This document shows positions 35,669-44,281 of a stretch of DNA of 64,000 nt, piece by piece (the stretch's first letter is position 1; every line of letters begins with the position of its first letter). A program made the translations under genes and the position numbers. The stretch is from NCBI GenBank assembly GCA_021733645.1, contig JAHREJ010000009.1, positions 42,623 to 106,622 of the forward strand. Direction: 5' to 3'. Under the pieces are notes generated by a model. It did not search any database. It was not told where the DNA came from and saw nothing but the letters and a program-made list of their open reading frames with translations. This stretch comes from Bacillus subtilis subsp. subtilis (GTDB taxonomy: Bacteria; Pseudomonadota; Gammaproteobacteria; Xanthomonadales; Xanthomonadaceae).

Positions 35669-36811
35669 TCAGCCGCGCAACGCAGCCTGCACCCGCGCCA
35701 TCGCCAACCGGTCCGCCTCGCGCGGCATCGCCGGCGCCGCGCACTGCGCGCCATCACGACCTTCCTGCGCCAGCCAGTCATCCACCACCCCACCCAGCAG
35801 GTCCAGCCGCAACGGCAGGGTGATGTGGTCTTCGCCGCGCATTTCGATGTAGTGCACCCGCGAACTGGCCATTGCCAGCCGCCGCCCCTGATCCACCCGC
35901 ACGTGCTGGTCATCCTGCCCGTGCACCAGCAATACGCAGGCCTGCGTGTCGGCCAGTGCGCGCGCCACATCGACGCGATCCAGATCCAGGTCCAGGCGCT
36001 GGCTCGCGGCGGCAATCACCTGATTGATGTCCTGTCCGCCGTAGCGCCAACGTCCATAGGCGGCCATCACCTGCGCCTTCCACGCAGTGGGCTGCAGTGC
36101 CATCAGGTGCGGGATCATGCTGCGGATGGCATCACCGGCATTGGCGAAGGATTCCATCGCCACCACGCCGCTGACCCGATCACCCAGCTTGTCGGCGGCA
36201 AACACCGCCGTGGCCGCGCCGTAGGACACCCCGAACAGATACAGCGGGCCCACCACTTCGCCGCGCGCCTGCAACGCATCGATGACATCGATCACATCGT
36301 CCGACTCGAACGTGCCATAGCCCGACGGGCCCACACCGGAATGGCCGTGGTTGCGCAGGTCGATGGTGACTACGCGATACCCGGCCTGGGCCAACTGCAG
36401 CGACCACGGCAGCATCGCATCACCGTTCATCATCCAGCCGTGCAGCAGCACCACGGTGCCGCGTGGCGGCTGCGGCCGGAATGGCGTGGGCAGCGCCAGC
36501 GCCAGCCCGGTCTGCAGCGGCTCCCCGTTCTCGTGCTGCTGGGAAAGGTACTGGTAGCGCAGCCCGTACTGGCCCGGGTCGAAGGCGCGCCAGAAGATCG
36601 GCACGCCGGCCCGGCTGGTGACCCGGCCGTGCCGGTTGGGCACGCTGTCCACCGCGGCGGCGATACGCGCGGTGTCCAGCAACGTGGACACACCGCCGGG
36701 CGCGACCAGCCGGTCGCTGAGCGAGGTGGACGCAGCAGTGGAGGTCAGCGAGGAGCAGGCAGCCAGCCACAGGCCGGCCCCGGCCAGCAACAACAGCAGC
36801 AGGCGCTTCAT
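35669..36811 (-). CDS. Lipoprotein alpha/beta hydrolase
   Basis: 380 residues. Signal peptide MKRLLLLLLAGAGLWLAAC with lipobox at the end, so anchored in an envelope membrane. The hydrolase core has oxyanion region VVLLHGWMMNGD, nucleophile elbow FGVSYGAATAVFAADKLG (Ser about 215), Asp region LLVHGQDDQHVRVDQ and His in MRGEDHITLPLRLDLL, a complete triad. Substrate unknown. A longer upstream frame is ignored because the signal peptide fixes the start. Confidence 0.87.
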   Translation of the reverse strand: MKRLLLLLLAGAGLWLAACSSLTSTAASTSLSDRLVAPGGVSTLLDTARIAAAVDSVPNRHGRVTSRAGVPIFWRAFDPGQYGLRYQYLSQQHENGEPLQTGLALALPTPFRPQPPRGTVVLLHGWMMNGDAMLPWSLQLAQAGYRVVTIDLRNHGHSGVGPSGYGTFESDDVIDVIDALQARGEVVGPLYLFGVSYGAATAVFAADKLGDRVSGVVAMESFANAGDAIRSMIPHLMALQPTAWKAQVMAAYGRWRYGGQDINQVIAAASQRLDLDLDRVDVARALADTQACVLLVHGQDDQHVRVDQGRRLAMASSRVHYIEMRGEDHITLPLRLDLLGGVVDDWLAQEGRDGAQCAAPAMPREADRLAMARVQAALRG

Positions 36812-36955
36812 GGGCAGAAAGGACGCAACACAATGAGCCGCGCAGGGTAACGGCCGCCTGCCGGCGCCTCTACCGCATGCGCATGACCGTTCCATGACAG
36901 GCCAGCCAGGATTCAGCTTGAGTGCACCCCTGGCGCATCCACGCATGGCGTGGCG

Positions 36956-37885
36956 CTACGTGCCCAGCCAGCGCTCCATCGTGGCCCACCAGCCGGCCAT
37001 CACCTGCGGGCCCTGCATGCGCGCGCGCCACCAGCGCAGTGCCGCACCCTCCTCGCCCGGCCGCCAGGCCAGCCAGAAGGTTTCGTCCGGCTTTGGCTCT
37101 TCCACCGGCCTGACCACCAAGCGGCCCTGCCGCACCGCCTGCTGCACATACGGTGCCGGCAGGAACCCGAAGCCCAGCCCCGCACACTGCAGGCGGAACT
37201 TGCTGACCATGTCCGGCACGGTCACTGTCTCCTGCCCCATCAACAGCCCGACCGTGCGTGGCAGCAGCCGCCGCGCCGAATCGGCCACCGCGATCGCGCA
37301 GTGCGCGGCCAGTTGCTCGCGCCCCAACGGCCCCTGCACGGCGGCCAACGGGTGCGAGGGCGACACCGCGAACACGAATGCCACCACGCCCATCGGCTCC
37401 ACCACGTAGCCGCCGCCGCTGGGCCCCTCCCCGGCGGCGCCGACCAGCAGGTCCGCACGCCGGTCCAGCAGCGCCTCCCAGGTGCCCGACAGCGACTCAC
37501 CGAGCAGGCGCACGCGGGTCTGCTCGGCCACGCCATTGAAGGCGCGCACTTCCTCGGCCAGCAGCGCCGGCGGAAACATCGAATCCACCGCGATGGTCAG
37601 CTCGGCCTCCCAGCCCGACGCCACCCGGCGCACCCGCATCTCCAGCTCGCGCGCCGCGCGCAGCAGGTGGCGCCCCTCTTCCAGCAGCGCCTGCCCGGCC
37701 GCGGTCAGTACGGCGCGTGGCCCGACCCGGTCGAACAGCTGCACGCCCAGGTCCTGCTCCAGCTTGGACACCGTGTAGGAAATGGTCGACGGCACCTTGT
37801 GCAGGGCCTTGCCGGCCGCCGCGAACGAGCCGCGGCGGTCGATGGCATCCAGGATCTGCAGGGCGTCGAGGCTGAGCTTGAGCAT
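36956..37885 (-). CDS. LysR-family transcriptional regulator
   Basis: 309 residues. Winged helix at the N-terminus (about 1-65): LDALQILDAIDRRGSFAAAG, STISYTVSKLEQDLGVQLFD. The C-terminal effector domain has two Rossmann-like lobes (AVDSMFPPALLAEEV, GFGFLPAPYVQQAV). Divergent from the pirin gene across about 140 bases, the standard layout for a LysR regulator and its target, so it probably controls the pirin gene. Upstream sequence has an A/T-rich stretch (AATTTTTCGATGATGG) that may include the promoter. The inducer is unknown. Confidence 0.92.
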   Translation of the reverse strand: MLKLSLDALQILDAIDRRGSFAAAGKALHKVPSTISYTVSKLEQDLGVQLFDRVGPRAVLTAAGQALLEEGRHLLRAARELEMRVRRVASGWEAELTIAVDSMFPPALLAEEVRAFNGVAEQTRVRLLGESLSGTWEALLDRRADLLVGAAGEGPSGGGYVVEPMGVVAFVFAVSPSHPLAAVQGPLGREQLAAHCAIAVADSARRLLPRTVGLLMGQETVTVPDMVSKFRLQCAGLGFGFLPAPYVQQAVRQGRLVVRPVEEPKPDETFWLAWRPGEEGAALRWWRARMQGPQVMAGWWATMERWLGT

Positions 37886-38027
37886 TCGAATTTTTCGATG
37901 ATGGCTTGCAAAACTATCCGTTTTTCAAACCCTGGGCGCAAGCGGATACTGGCGGCAATAGGAAAGGGGAGCGGAAAACGCCACCCAGACCATCATCGAA
38001 ACCATCGAATACCAAGGAGACTCCCCC

Positions 38028-38729
38028 ATGCTGCAGATCCGCAAGAGCAACACCCGTGGCAAGGCTGATCATGGCTGGCTGAACTCCATGCACACCTTCT
38101 CCTTCGCCAACTACTACGACCCGCGCTACACCAGCTTCGGCCCACTGCGGGTCATCAACGAAGACCGCGTGCAGGGCGGCCAGGGCTTTGGCACCCACAG
38201 CCACGCCAACATGGAGATCATCTCTTACGTGCTCGGCGGCGCGTTGGAGCACAAGGACTCGATGGGCACCGGTTCGGTGCTGCGTTACGGCGATGTCCAG
38301 CGCATGAGCGCCGGCAGCGGGGTCAGCCACAGCGAGTTCAACCACTCGGCCAACGAGTCGGTGCACTTCCTGCAGATCTGGCTGTTCCCCGACCAGGAGA
38401 ACATCACCCCCAGCTACCAGGAAACGAACTTCGCGCCGGAGACCAAGCGCGGCCAGCTGCGCCTGATCGCCGCGCGGGACGGCCGCGATGGCGCGCTGTT
38501 GATCCACCAGGACGCCAACATCTACGCCACCGTGCTGGACGGCAACGACCGCGTCCAGCTGCCACTGGCGCCGCGTCGCGGTGCCTACGTGCAGGTGGCC
38601 CGTGGCCAGGTGCAGGTCAATGGCATCGCGCTGGATACCGGCGATGCGCTGCAGATCAGTGATGAGGCGCAGGTAACGCTGGAGAACGCCAGCGATGCCG
38701 AAGTGCTGGTGTTCGACCTGCCACTGTAA
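38028..38729 (+). CDS. Pirin-family bicupin (YhhW-type)
   Basis: 233 residues. The N-terminal cupin carries the metal ligands in GFGTHSHANMEIISYVLGG (two His and a Glu) and SGVSHSEFNHS (His), matching YhhW/pirin. Opening MLQIRKSNTRGKADHGWL is typical. Members have quercetin 2,3-dioxygenase activity in vitro or act as redox-linked regulators; in vivo roles are unclear. AAGGAGA lies nine bases upstream of the ATG. Probably controlled by the divergent LysR regulator. Confidence 0.93.
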   Translation: MLQIRKSNTRGKADHGWLNSMHTFSFANYYDPRYTSFGPLRVINEDRVQGGQGFGTHSHANMEIISYVLGGALEHKDSMGTGSVLRYGDVQRMSAGSGVSHSEFNHSANESVHFLQIWLFPDQENITPSYQETNFAPETKRGQLRLIAARDGRDGALLIHQDANIYATVLDGNDRVQLPLAPRRGAYVQVARGQVQVNGIALDTGDALQISDEAQVTLENASDAEVLVFDLPL

Positions 38730-38748
38730 GCGGCGGCGGGCAGAAACG

Positions 38749-38776
38749 CAGACACCCCGGCATGCCGGGGTGTCTG
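38749..38776. terminator. Bidirectional terminator between the pirin and TonB-receptor genes
   Basis: A perfect 28-base palindrome (CAGACACCCCGGCA and its complement) at the junction of two convergent genes. T-runs are absent, so efficiency is uncertain. Confidence 0.75.
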
Positions 38777-38788
38777 TGGTTGCAGCGC

Positions 38789-41008
38789 TTAGAACGCGTA
38801 ATTCAGGGTCAACCGCACATTGCGCGGCTCGCCCCAGGTGTAGGTGCTGTACCAGTTGAAGATCGTGTAGTAATGCTTGTCCAGCAGGTTGTTGACGTTG
38901 AGCGTGGCCGACAACTGGTCGTTGAACTCATAGCGCGCCATTGCATCCAGCAACCAGTACGGCTCGGTCCGATGGACAAGGCTCGACCCATCCACCGGAT
39001 GGGTGATGCTGCCGAACGTGCTGCCCTGCCAGCGCGCGCCACCACCCACGCTCCAGCCCTGCAGGCCACCGCGCAGACGGTAGCTGGTGTGCAGGCTGAA
39101 CTGGTCTTCCGGCTCCAGCGTGGACACCTTGGTCGCGTTCTGGCGCGCCACCTTGTGCGCGTAACCGCCCTGCACCTGCCAGCCATCGGCCAGCTGGCCG
39201 GACATCTCCAGTTCGTAGCCCTTGGTGCGCACCCCCAACAGGCCACGGTAGGCAATGCCACCACTGGGGGTCTTGCCCCCGGTGGCTTCGGCGTAGTTGT
39301 CCTGGTCCAGCTGGAACACCGCGGCACTGGCATTGAGCCGGCCGTCGTAGAACTCCGCCTTCAGGCCCGCTTCGTAGCTGCGGCCCTCCAACGGATCCAG
39401 CACCTTGCCCTGCTCGTCCTGGTTGCCCTGGGGCTTGAAGATGGTGCTGTAGCTGGCAAACACCGAGAAATTGCGATTGAGGTCATACACCACGCCGGCA
39501 TACGGCACGATCACGCCACTTTCGTGGGTATCGGGCGAGGTGTAGTTGGCAATGCGGCTGCCCACAATCAGCTTGAGCGGATCGGCCAGGTCGAAGCGGC
39601 CCACCACGTAGGCGCCACTCTCACGGGTGACCTGGTTGTCACCGTAACCCCATTGCCAATCCGGTTCGGGCACATCGCCGGTCCAGCTGCGGTAGTCGGC
39701 CACGCTGCTGTTGTAGCCGGGCTGTGGCGAGTAACCGTTGTTGACCCAGCGCTTGCGCGACACGCTGCCGCCCACCACCAGCTCGTGCTGGCGGCCGAAC
39801 CCGTCGAACTTGCCGCTGACATACAGGTCGGCTGCGTTACTGGTGGTCTTGCCGATGTACTGGCCCAGCCACATGCTCACGCCCGCGCCCGTCACCGGGT
39901 CTGGATTGCCGCCGGCAGCCGCACCCAGCGAGGCATCGTAGCCATTGACCTGGTGGTTGAGCTGCAGCTTGGCCACCCAGTCATTGGTGAAGCTGTGTTC
40001 CAGCGTGGCGAACGCCGTGCGGCTGTACTGGCCCCAGCGGCTCCAGCGCGCACCGTTGTTGAACGTGCGCGGCATGTCGTTGAAGTTGCCGGCGCTGTCC
40101 AACAGCGGAATGCCACCCCAGCTGGAGCCTTTCGGGTCGCTGTCCTGGTAATCGGCACCCACGGTGAGCAGTGTGCTGTCGTCGATGTCCGCCTCCAGGA
40201 TGCCGTAGAACACCTGGTTGCTGCGCTGGTAGTGGTCGGCGTTGGAATGCTTGTCCTGGTACGCCCCCACCACCCGGCCCCGCACGCGCCCGCTCTCGGT
40301 CAGCGGCCCGCCCACATCCACCTCGGCACGGTAGCTGTCCCACGACCCGACGCCGAGCGTGGCACTGCCGGCCAGTTCGCGGGTGGGCTTCTTGCGCACC
40401 AGGTTGATGGTTGCACCCGGATCGCCCATGCCGGTGAGCAGGCCCGTGGCTCCCTTGAGGACCTCGACACGATCGTAGATGGCCATGTCGCTGAGCGTGT
40501 TGCCCGCCGAGTACGCCGAGTCGCGCGCCATCGGAATGCCGTCGTACTGGAAGTTCTGCACCGCAAAGCCGCGCGCGTAATACTCGGTACGCTCGCTGTC
40601 GTAGGTGACGATGCTGATGCCAGGGGTGACCTTCATGACGTCGTCGATGCCATTGAGACCGAAATCGTTCATTTCCTGCCGGGTGATCACGCTGATCGAC
40701 TGCGGCGTCTGGCGCGGACTGAGCACCAGACGGGTAGCGGTGGCGATCGTACCGGGCGTGTAGGAATCACTGCCTTCAGTCACCGTACCCAGCTGGTTGG
40801 CGGTGACCTGTACGGTCTGCAGGGTCTGCGCCGCGTCATCCCTGGGCGGGGCTGGCGCCTCCTCGGCGTGGGCGGTAGCGGCAAACAGCGCAAGGCCCAG
40901 CACGCCGGCCAACGCCTGCGTCAACGGCGAGATCGAAGGCAGGCGGGTGTGCACACCCCCCTGGCGGAGCGGATGGGTGGGGGCAACACGAAACGAAACA
41001 ACGGACAC
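38789..41008 (-). CDS. TonB-dependent siderophore-type receptor
   Basis: 739-residue outer membrane receptor. Signal peptide ending AATAHAEEA, then the plug domain: LVLSPRQTPQSISVITRQEM, VEVLKGATGLLTGMGDPGAT, typical of the FhuE/FpvA-like ferric siderophore receptors. A 22-strand barrel follows and ends in the aromatic residue of VRLTLNYAF. No extra N-terminal signalling domain is present, so it is not a transducer with an anti-sigma partner. The start is GTG with a strong GGAGG seven bases upstream; a longer frame to 41188 has no such site. I see no canonical Fur box upstream. Ligand unknown. Confidence 0.92.
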   Translation of the reverse strand: MSVVSFRVAPTHPLRQGGVHTRLPSISPLTQALAGVLGLALFAATAHAEEAPAPPRDDAAQTLQTVQVTANQLGTVTEGSDSYTPGTIATATRLVLSPRQTPQSISVITRQEMNDFGLNGIDDVMKVTPGISIVTYDSERTEYYARGFAVQNFQYDGIPMARDSAYSAGNTLSDMAIYDRVEVLKGATGLLTGMGDPGATINLVRKKPTRELAGSATLGVGSWDSYRAEVDVGGPLTESGRVRGRVVGAYQDKHSNADHYQRSNQVFYGILEADIDDSTLLTVGADYQDSDPKGSSWGGIPLLDSAGNFNDMPRTFNNGARWSRWGQYSRTAFATLEHSFTNDWVAKLQLNHQVNGYDASLGAAAGGNPDPVTGAGVSMWLGQYIGKTTSNAADLYVSGKFDGFGRQHELVVGGSVSRKRWVNNGYSPQPGYNSSVADYRSWTGDVPEPDWQWGYGDNQVTRESGAYVVGRFDLADPLKLIVGSRIANYTSPDTHESGVIVPYAGVVYDLNRNFSVFASYSTIFKPQGNQDEQGKVLDPLEGRSYEAGLKAEFYDGRLNASAAVFQLDQDNYAEATGGKTPSGGIAYRGLLGVRTKGYELEMSGQLADGWQVQGGYAHKVARQNATKVSTLEPEDQFSLHTSYRLRGGLQGWSVGGGARWQGSTFGSITHPVDGSSLVHRTEPYWLLDAMARYEFNDQLSATLNVNNLLDKHYYTIFNWYSTYTWGEPRNVRLTLNYAF

Positions 41009-41277
41009 GGCAACGCCTCCAGCAGGGATGGGAATCCTCTGGCGGCGGCTGGAGGGAAAGGGGGGGTATCGAAGGCCGCGTGGCAACTTCGGTGGCCGCG
41101 ATTTTACCTGCGCCCGCGCCGCGTGTCGCGGCCTGTCATGGCTACCGGCGGCCGCGGCAGGCAGGCCAGCGCACGCCACACGCCACAATTAGCAAAACTA
41201 CTAACCCGGCGGTAGACTGTGCGGCCGGCGTGCGTCATTGCAGCGTCCGTACCCCCACTGGCTGCCGAGGCACCGAC

Positions 41278-41649
41278 ATGATCGACTTCTCCCCTGCCCG
41301 CAGATCCAGCCTTCCCGCACTCACTGGCACGCGCTGGCCAATCCGCTGCGGGCATGCGTTTTCCAGCGGCGAGCTGGCGCAGCTTCGCGACGGCCTGTGG
41401 CCGCGCGATACCGATGACCGCTGGGCCGTCTGGCTGGAAGGGCAGACCCTGCGCTGCTGGCGGGCAGGCACCGGTGGCTGCATCTACGAGAGCGTGATCG
41501 TCATGGCCGACGATGGCAGTGGCACGGCCGTGGTGCTGGATGTCCTGGACGACACCGCGCACTACCAGCGCGCCAGCACCGACACCGGCGAGCTGGAACG
41601 GTTCGAAGGCGTTGTGCGCCTGGCTCTGGTGCAGGCACGCGCGGCGTAA
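41278..41649 (+). CDS. Hypothetical protein
   Basis: 123 residues, starting MIDFSPARRSSLPALTGTRW, with GAGG nine bases before the ATG. No signal peptide or membrane segment. Composition is Trp-rich in the middle (LWPRDTDDRWAVWLEGQTLRCW), and the C-terminal part looks like strands and a helix. I do not recognise a family. It is divergent from the receptor gene across about 270 bases of GC-rich DNA with no other gene. Confidence 0.65.
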   Translation: MIDFSPARRSSLPALTGTRWPIRCGHAFSSGELAQLRDGLWPRDTDDRWAVWLEGQTLRCWRAGTGGCIYESVIVMADDGSGTAVVLDVLDDTAHYQRASTDTGELERFEGVVRLALVQARAA

Positions 41650-41717
41650 CGGTGCGATGGCGGCGCGGCGTGCACGCTGAGAGCGTACGCAGCGCGCCGG
41701 AGTGAATCAATGCAGCG

Positions 41718-42125
41718 TTAGTCCCGAGGTGCGGCCGCTGCGTGTGCGGTGTGCGGGGCCCTGCGCAGTTCCAGCGGCGCCTTGCACATCCCGGCCAGCG
41801 CCTCCTGCAGCTCACGGACCCGGAACGGCTTCTGCAGGCCGTGGCGGGGCCGGAAATGCGCCGGGATCGCCGCGCCGTCATAGCCGGTAACGAACATGTA
41901 GGGAATGCCGCGCGCTTCCAAGGCTTCGGCAACGGGGAACGACGGCGTGCCCCCCAGATTCACGTCCAGTACCGCGCAGTCGATGGTGCCGGCCTGCACC
42001 GCAGCCAGGGCCGCCTCGACGCTGGCTGCCACCGCGGCAACGTCGTAACCGAGTTCGATGAGGCAGTCCTCGACCATCATCGCCACCAGCGATTCGTCTT
42101 CGACCAGCAGTACACGCCACTTCAT
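41718..42125 (-). CDS. Single-domain response regulator
   Basis: 135 residues, essentially one receiver domain: LLVEDESLVAMMVEDCLIEL, phospho-acceptor Asp in DCAVLDVNLGG (about 54), FVTGYD and the Lys in LQKPFRVREL. No output domain; the tail is Ala/His-rich and likely disordered. This class works as a phosphate carrier or phosphate sink. Overlaps the HWE kinase gene by ATGA, so the kinase is the presumed partner. Confidence 0.9.
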   Translation of the reverse strand: MKWRVLLVEDESLVAMMVEDCLIELGYDVAAVAASVEAALAAVQAGTIDCAVLDVNLGGTPSFPVAEALEARGIPYMFVTGYDGAAIPAHFRPRHGLQKPFRVRELQEALAGMCKAPLELRRAPHTAHAAAAPRD

Positions 42126-43129
42126 GGGTAAACCTCATGTGCATCGTCAGGCAGGGGTATCGACACGCGGAAACTCACGCCTTCCGGTTCGAATGCAAGG
42201 TCCACGCTTCCGCCCACATCATGCTTCAGGCCGCGCTCCAGCAACCGCGAGCCAAAGCCCCGTTGCGCCGGGGGCTGCACCTGTGGCCCGCCACGTTCGC
42301 GCCACAGCAGTTCAACCACCTCCCCATCGGCGTGACGGCAGCGGTGCCACACAATCTGCACAGTTCCCTGGGGCGTGGTCAGCGCGCCGTGGCGGGCCGC
42401 GTTCACCCGCAGCTCGTGCAGCGCCATCGCCAGTGCCACCGCGCGACGCGGGTCGATCCGGCAGGCCTCGCCCTGGACGCGGAACTGCCGCGCATCACAG
42501 CGGCCCTGCGCGGCCACCGCGTGGGCCAGATCGGCAATATCGGCACTGCGCCAGTTCTCGCGGGTCAACACGTCGTGCGCGCTGGACAACGCCAACAGGC
42601 GCTCCTCGATCTTGCCGCAGGCATCGTCCATGCCTTCGGCATTGGCGAAGGTCTGCCGCGCGATCGACAGCACCGTAGCCAGCGTGTTGTTGACCCGATG
42701 GTTGAGTTCGTTGACCAGCAACTGCAGATGCTGGGCATGGCGAGTCCGTTCGGTGATGTCACGGGTGCTGCCGGCCACCGCTTCCACCTGCCCCTCGGGG
42801 CCGAGCACCGGGGTGAAGATGTAATCGTAGACGCGGGTACCTTCGGTCTTGTGCGGAAACGGCACTTCACCCCGCACCGCGCGCGCGGTCGCCACCACCC
42901 GGTCGATCTCTTCGTCATGCATCCGGGCATGCCAGGGCTCGTAGCCCAGCTCCAGGCAGGTCTTGCCGATGGCGTCCTCCCAGCGCAGGCCCCACATGTC
43001 CAGCAACGCCTTGTTGGCGTAGATGAAACGGTGCTGCAGATCGAACACGTACGACAGGTCGGGCGTGGCCTGCAGCAAGGCCTCGTAGATGCGCCATTTG
43101 GCGGTGTCGTGTTCGTCTTCGTGCGGCAC
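42122..43129 (-). CDS. PAS-domain HWE-family histidine kinase
   Basis: 335 residues. N-terminal PAS domain (about 12-130: TPDLSYVFDLQHRFIYANKA) followed by a PAC segment ending VAGSTRDITERT. The kinase core starts LLVNELNHRVNNTLATVLSI with the phospho-His and lacks a classic F box. The ATP domain has ALHELRVNAARHG and LLWRERGGPQV, giving the H...W-x-E features of the HWE family. No membrane segment, so cytoplasmic. Start is GTG. Ligand of the PAS domain unknown; it lacks the Cys of LOV photoreceptors (no NCRFLQ). Confidence 0.88.
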   Translation of the reverse strand: MPHEDEHDTAKWRIYEALLQATPDLSYVFDLQHRFIYANKALLDMWGLRWEDAIGKTCLELGYEPWHARMHDEEIDRVVATARAVRGEVPFPHKTEGTRVYDYIFTPVLGPEGQVEAVAGSTRDITERTRHAQHLQLLVNELNHRVNNTLATVLSIARQTFANAEGMDDACGKIEERLLALSSAHDVLTRENWRSADIADLAHAVAAQGRCDARQFRVQGEACRIDPRRAVALAMALHELRVNAARHGALTTPQGTVQIVWHRCRHADGEVVELLWRERGGPQVQPPAQRGFGSRLLERGLKHDVGGSVDLAFEPEGVSFRVSIPLPDDAHEVYP

Positions 43130-43762
43130 AAAGGCAATCCGTGGTCGGCACCAGACGATAGTCGGCCAACCGTGAAAAACGGGTCAGCGCAGCACGACAG
43201 GCCCACCCCCCGCACGCGCTACGCGCACGGCAGAGGCCTAAAGAAAACGGCACTTTTTCCCATCGAGTGAAGCGCCTCATGCCAAGGGCCTTGGCCGATG
43301 GCGCACGACCATCGGTGTGTGGCCCGACAGTCCAGAATCTGGTCATGTCTTCGGTCGGGCCTGCCGCGAGCGTCAGGGCCCCGTAGCGACCGGCAGGCCC
43401 CTGGGCAAATGTCCCCCGGCCGCCGCCTGCGGCGACGGCCTCCTCCTTTACTTTGCCCTGGGGCCTGCCGGCCGCTACGGGGCTCGGCTTGCGGTAGGCG
43501 GGCGGCAATCCGGGCTTTTTTGCGGGCACCCGTGGTCTCGACGCGTGGGCCGCGATGCCCTTGCCGGCGACGTAAAGGAGGAGGGGTCGGCTGCAGGCCG
43601 ACGCCGGAGGACATTCGCCGGCAAGGGCATCGCGGCCCGGCGCCCGACCCACCGGCCGCCGCACCTGGAGCGATTCAAAGCACGCCGCGTGCTTGCCACG
43701 CGGCGGGGAGAAGAACCAAAGAAAAAGCCCCTGAGCTTGCGCTCAAGGGCTTTTCTCACATC
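43130..43762. other. Gene-free region between the HWE kinase gene and tRNA-Ser
   Basis: 633 bases. The centre is copy C of the large palindromes (listed separately). The remainder includes a T-rich stretch (GGCTTTTTTGCGGG) and a hairpin CCCCTGAGC/GCTCAAGGG near 43730 just downstream of the minus-strand tRNA that may end its transcript. Open frames here are repeat-derived and were not called. Confidence 0.75.
43378..43638 (+). repeat. Large dispersed palindrome, copy C (reference copy, two modules)
   Basis: Module 1: arms 43378-43409 and 43452-43483 match as inverted repeats at 30 of 32 positions. Module 2: arms 43547-43570 and 43615-43638 are perfect over 24 bases. Each loop carries the GTAAAGGAGG motif (reverse strand in module 1, forward in module 2), an inner GC-rich palindrome with GGCGTCGG or CCGACGCC, and a GGGGGACA or GGAGGACA box. 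The copies at 13972, 35521 and 59947 are relatives. Confidence 0.92.
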
Positions 43763-43855
43763 TGGCGGAGCGGGAGGGATTCGAACCCTCGATAGAGTTT
43801 TAAGCCCTATACTACCTTAGCAGGGGAGCCCCTTCAGCCACTCGGGCACCGCTCC
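43763..43855 (-). tRNA. tRNA-Ser (GCT)
   Basis: 93 bases with encoded CCA and a long variable arm. Acceptor GGAGCGG / CCGCTCC; anticodon loop CTGCTAA, anticodon GCT. Its place directly after csrA repeats the alaS-csrA-serV order of E. coli. Confidence 0.97.
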
Positions 43856-43936
43856 AGTGTTCTGGTTCCGCCGCTGCGTTGATTCATCTCAGCGGGGGCG
43901 CGAATAATAACTTTTTCCGCGCCCGAAGGTAAAGCC

Positions 43937-44140
43937 TTAATCCGAAGAATTTTCACTTCCGGATGCATTCGGCTCATCGCCGCGCTGGATCCGCTGGTAA
44001 ATCTCTTCGCGATGCACGGCCACGTCCTTCGGAGCAGTGATACCGATACGTACCTGGTTGCCCTTGACGCCGAGCACGGTCACGCTGACCGAATCACCGA
44101 TCATCAGGGTTTCGCCTACGCGGCGAGTCAGGATCAACAT
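43937..44140 (-). CDS. csrA: Carbon storage regulator CsrA
   Basis: Small RNA-binding dimer that controls translation and stability of mRNAs with GGA motifs. 67 residues: [45 protein letters not shown], with the key Leu/Arg residues of both RNA-binding faces. The tail [14 protein letters not shown] is acidic and longer than in E. coli. The start is preceded by GGAGACTTGCAAAA, so a GGA lies within the leader, consistent with autoregulation. The GacA-type regulator at 14278 could act through it. Confidence 0.97.
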   Translation of the reverse strand: MLILTRRVGETLMIGDSVSVTVLGVKGNQVRIGITAPKDVAVHREEIYQRIQRGDEPNASGSENSSD

Positions 44141-44281
44141 TTTTGCAAGTCTCCAGGGAACCGGTGGATCTTCCCCACCGGCTCGGCGCCCAGCCAAGGA
44201 ACGCCACACGACAAAGGGAAAGGATTAGCCATAGTACCGTCAGGCCTCCCACCCCTTCAAGGAGCAGGAGGCTTCAGGTGT

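Noticed and set aside
35669..36946. Longer N-terminus for the lipoprotein hydrolase
   Set aside because: The internal Met begins a textbook lipoprotein signal peptide; the 45 residues upstream would abolish export.
42122..43129. LOV-type blue-light receptor kinase
   Set aside because: The PAS domain lacks the photoactive Cys motif, so no basis for flavin photochemistry.
43130..43760. Several short open frames between the HWE kinase gene and tRNA-Ser
   Set aside because: They are translations of the large palindromic repeat, and look-alike peptides occur at its other copies in different frames and strands.
24918..43855. tRNA-Glu, tRNA-Arg and tRNA-Ser as integration sites for mobile islands
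   Set aside because: No integrase gene and no duplicated tRNA 3' end was seen near any of them, and the flanking genes are core genes.
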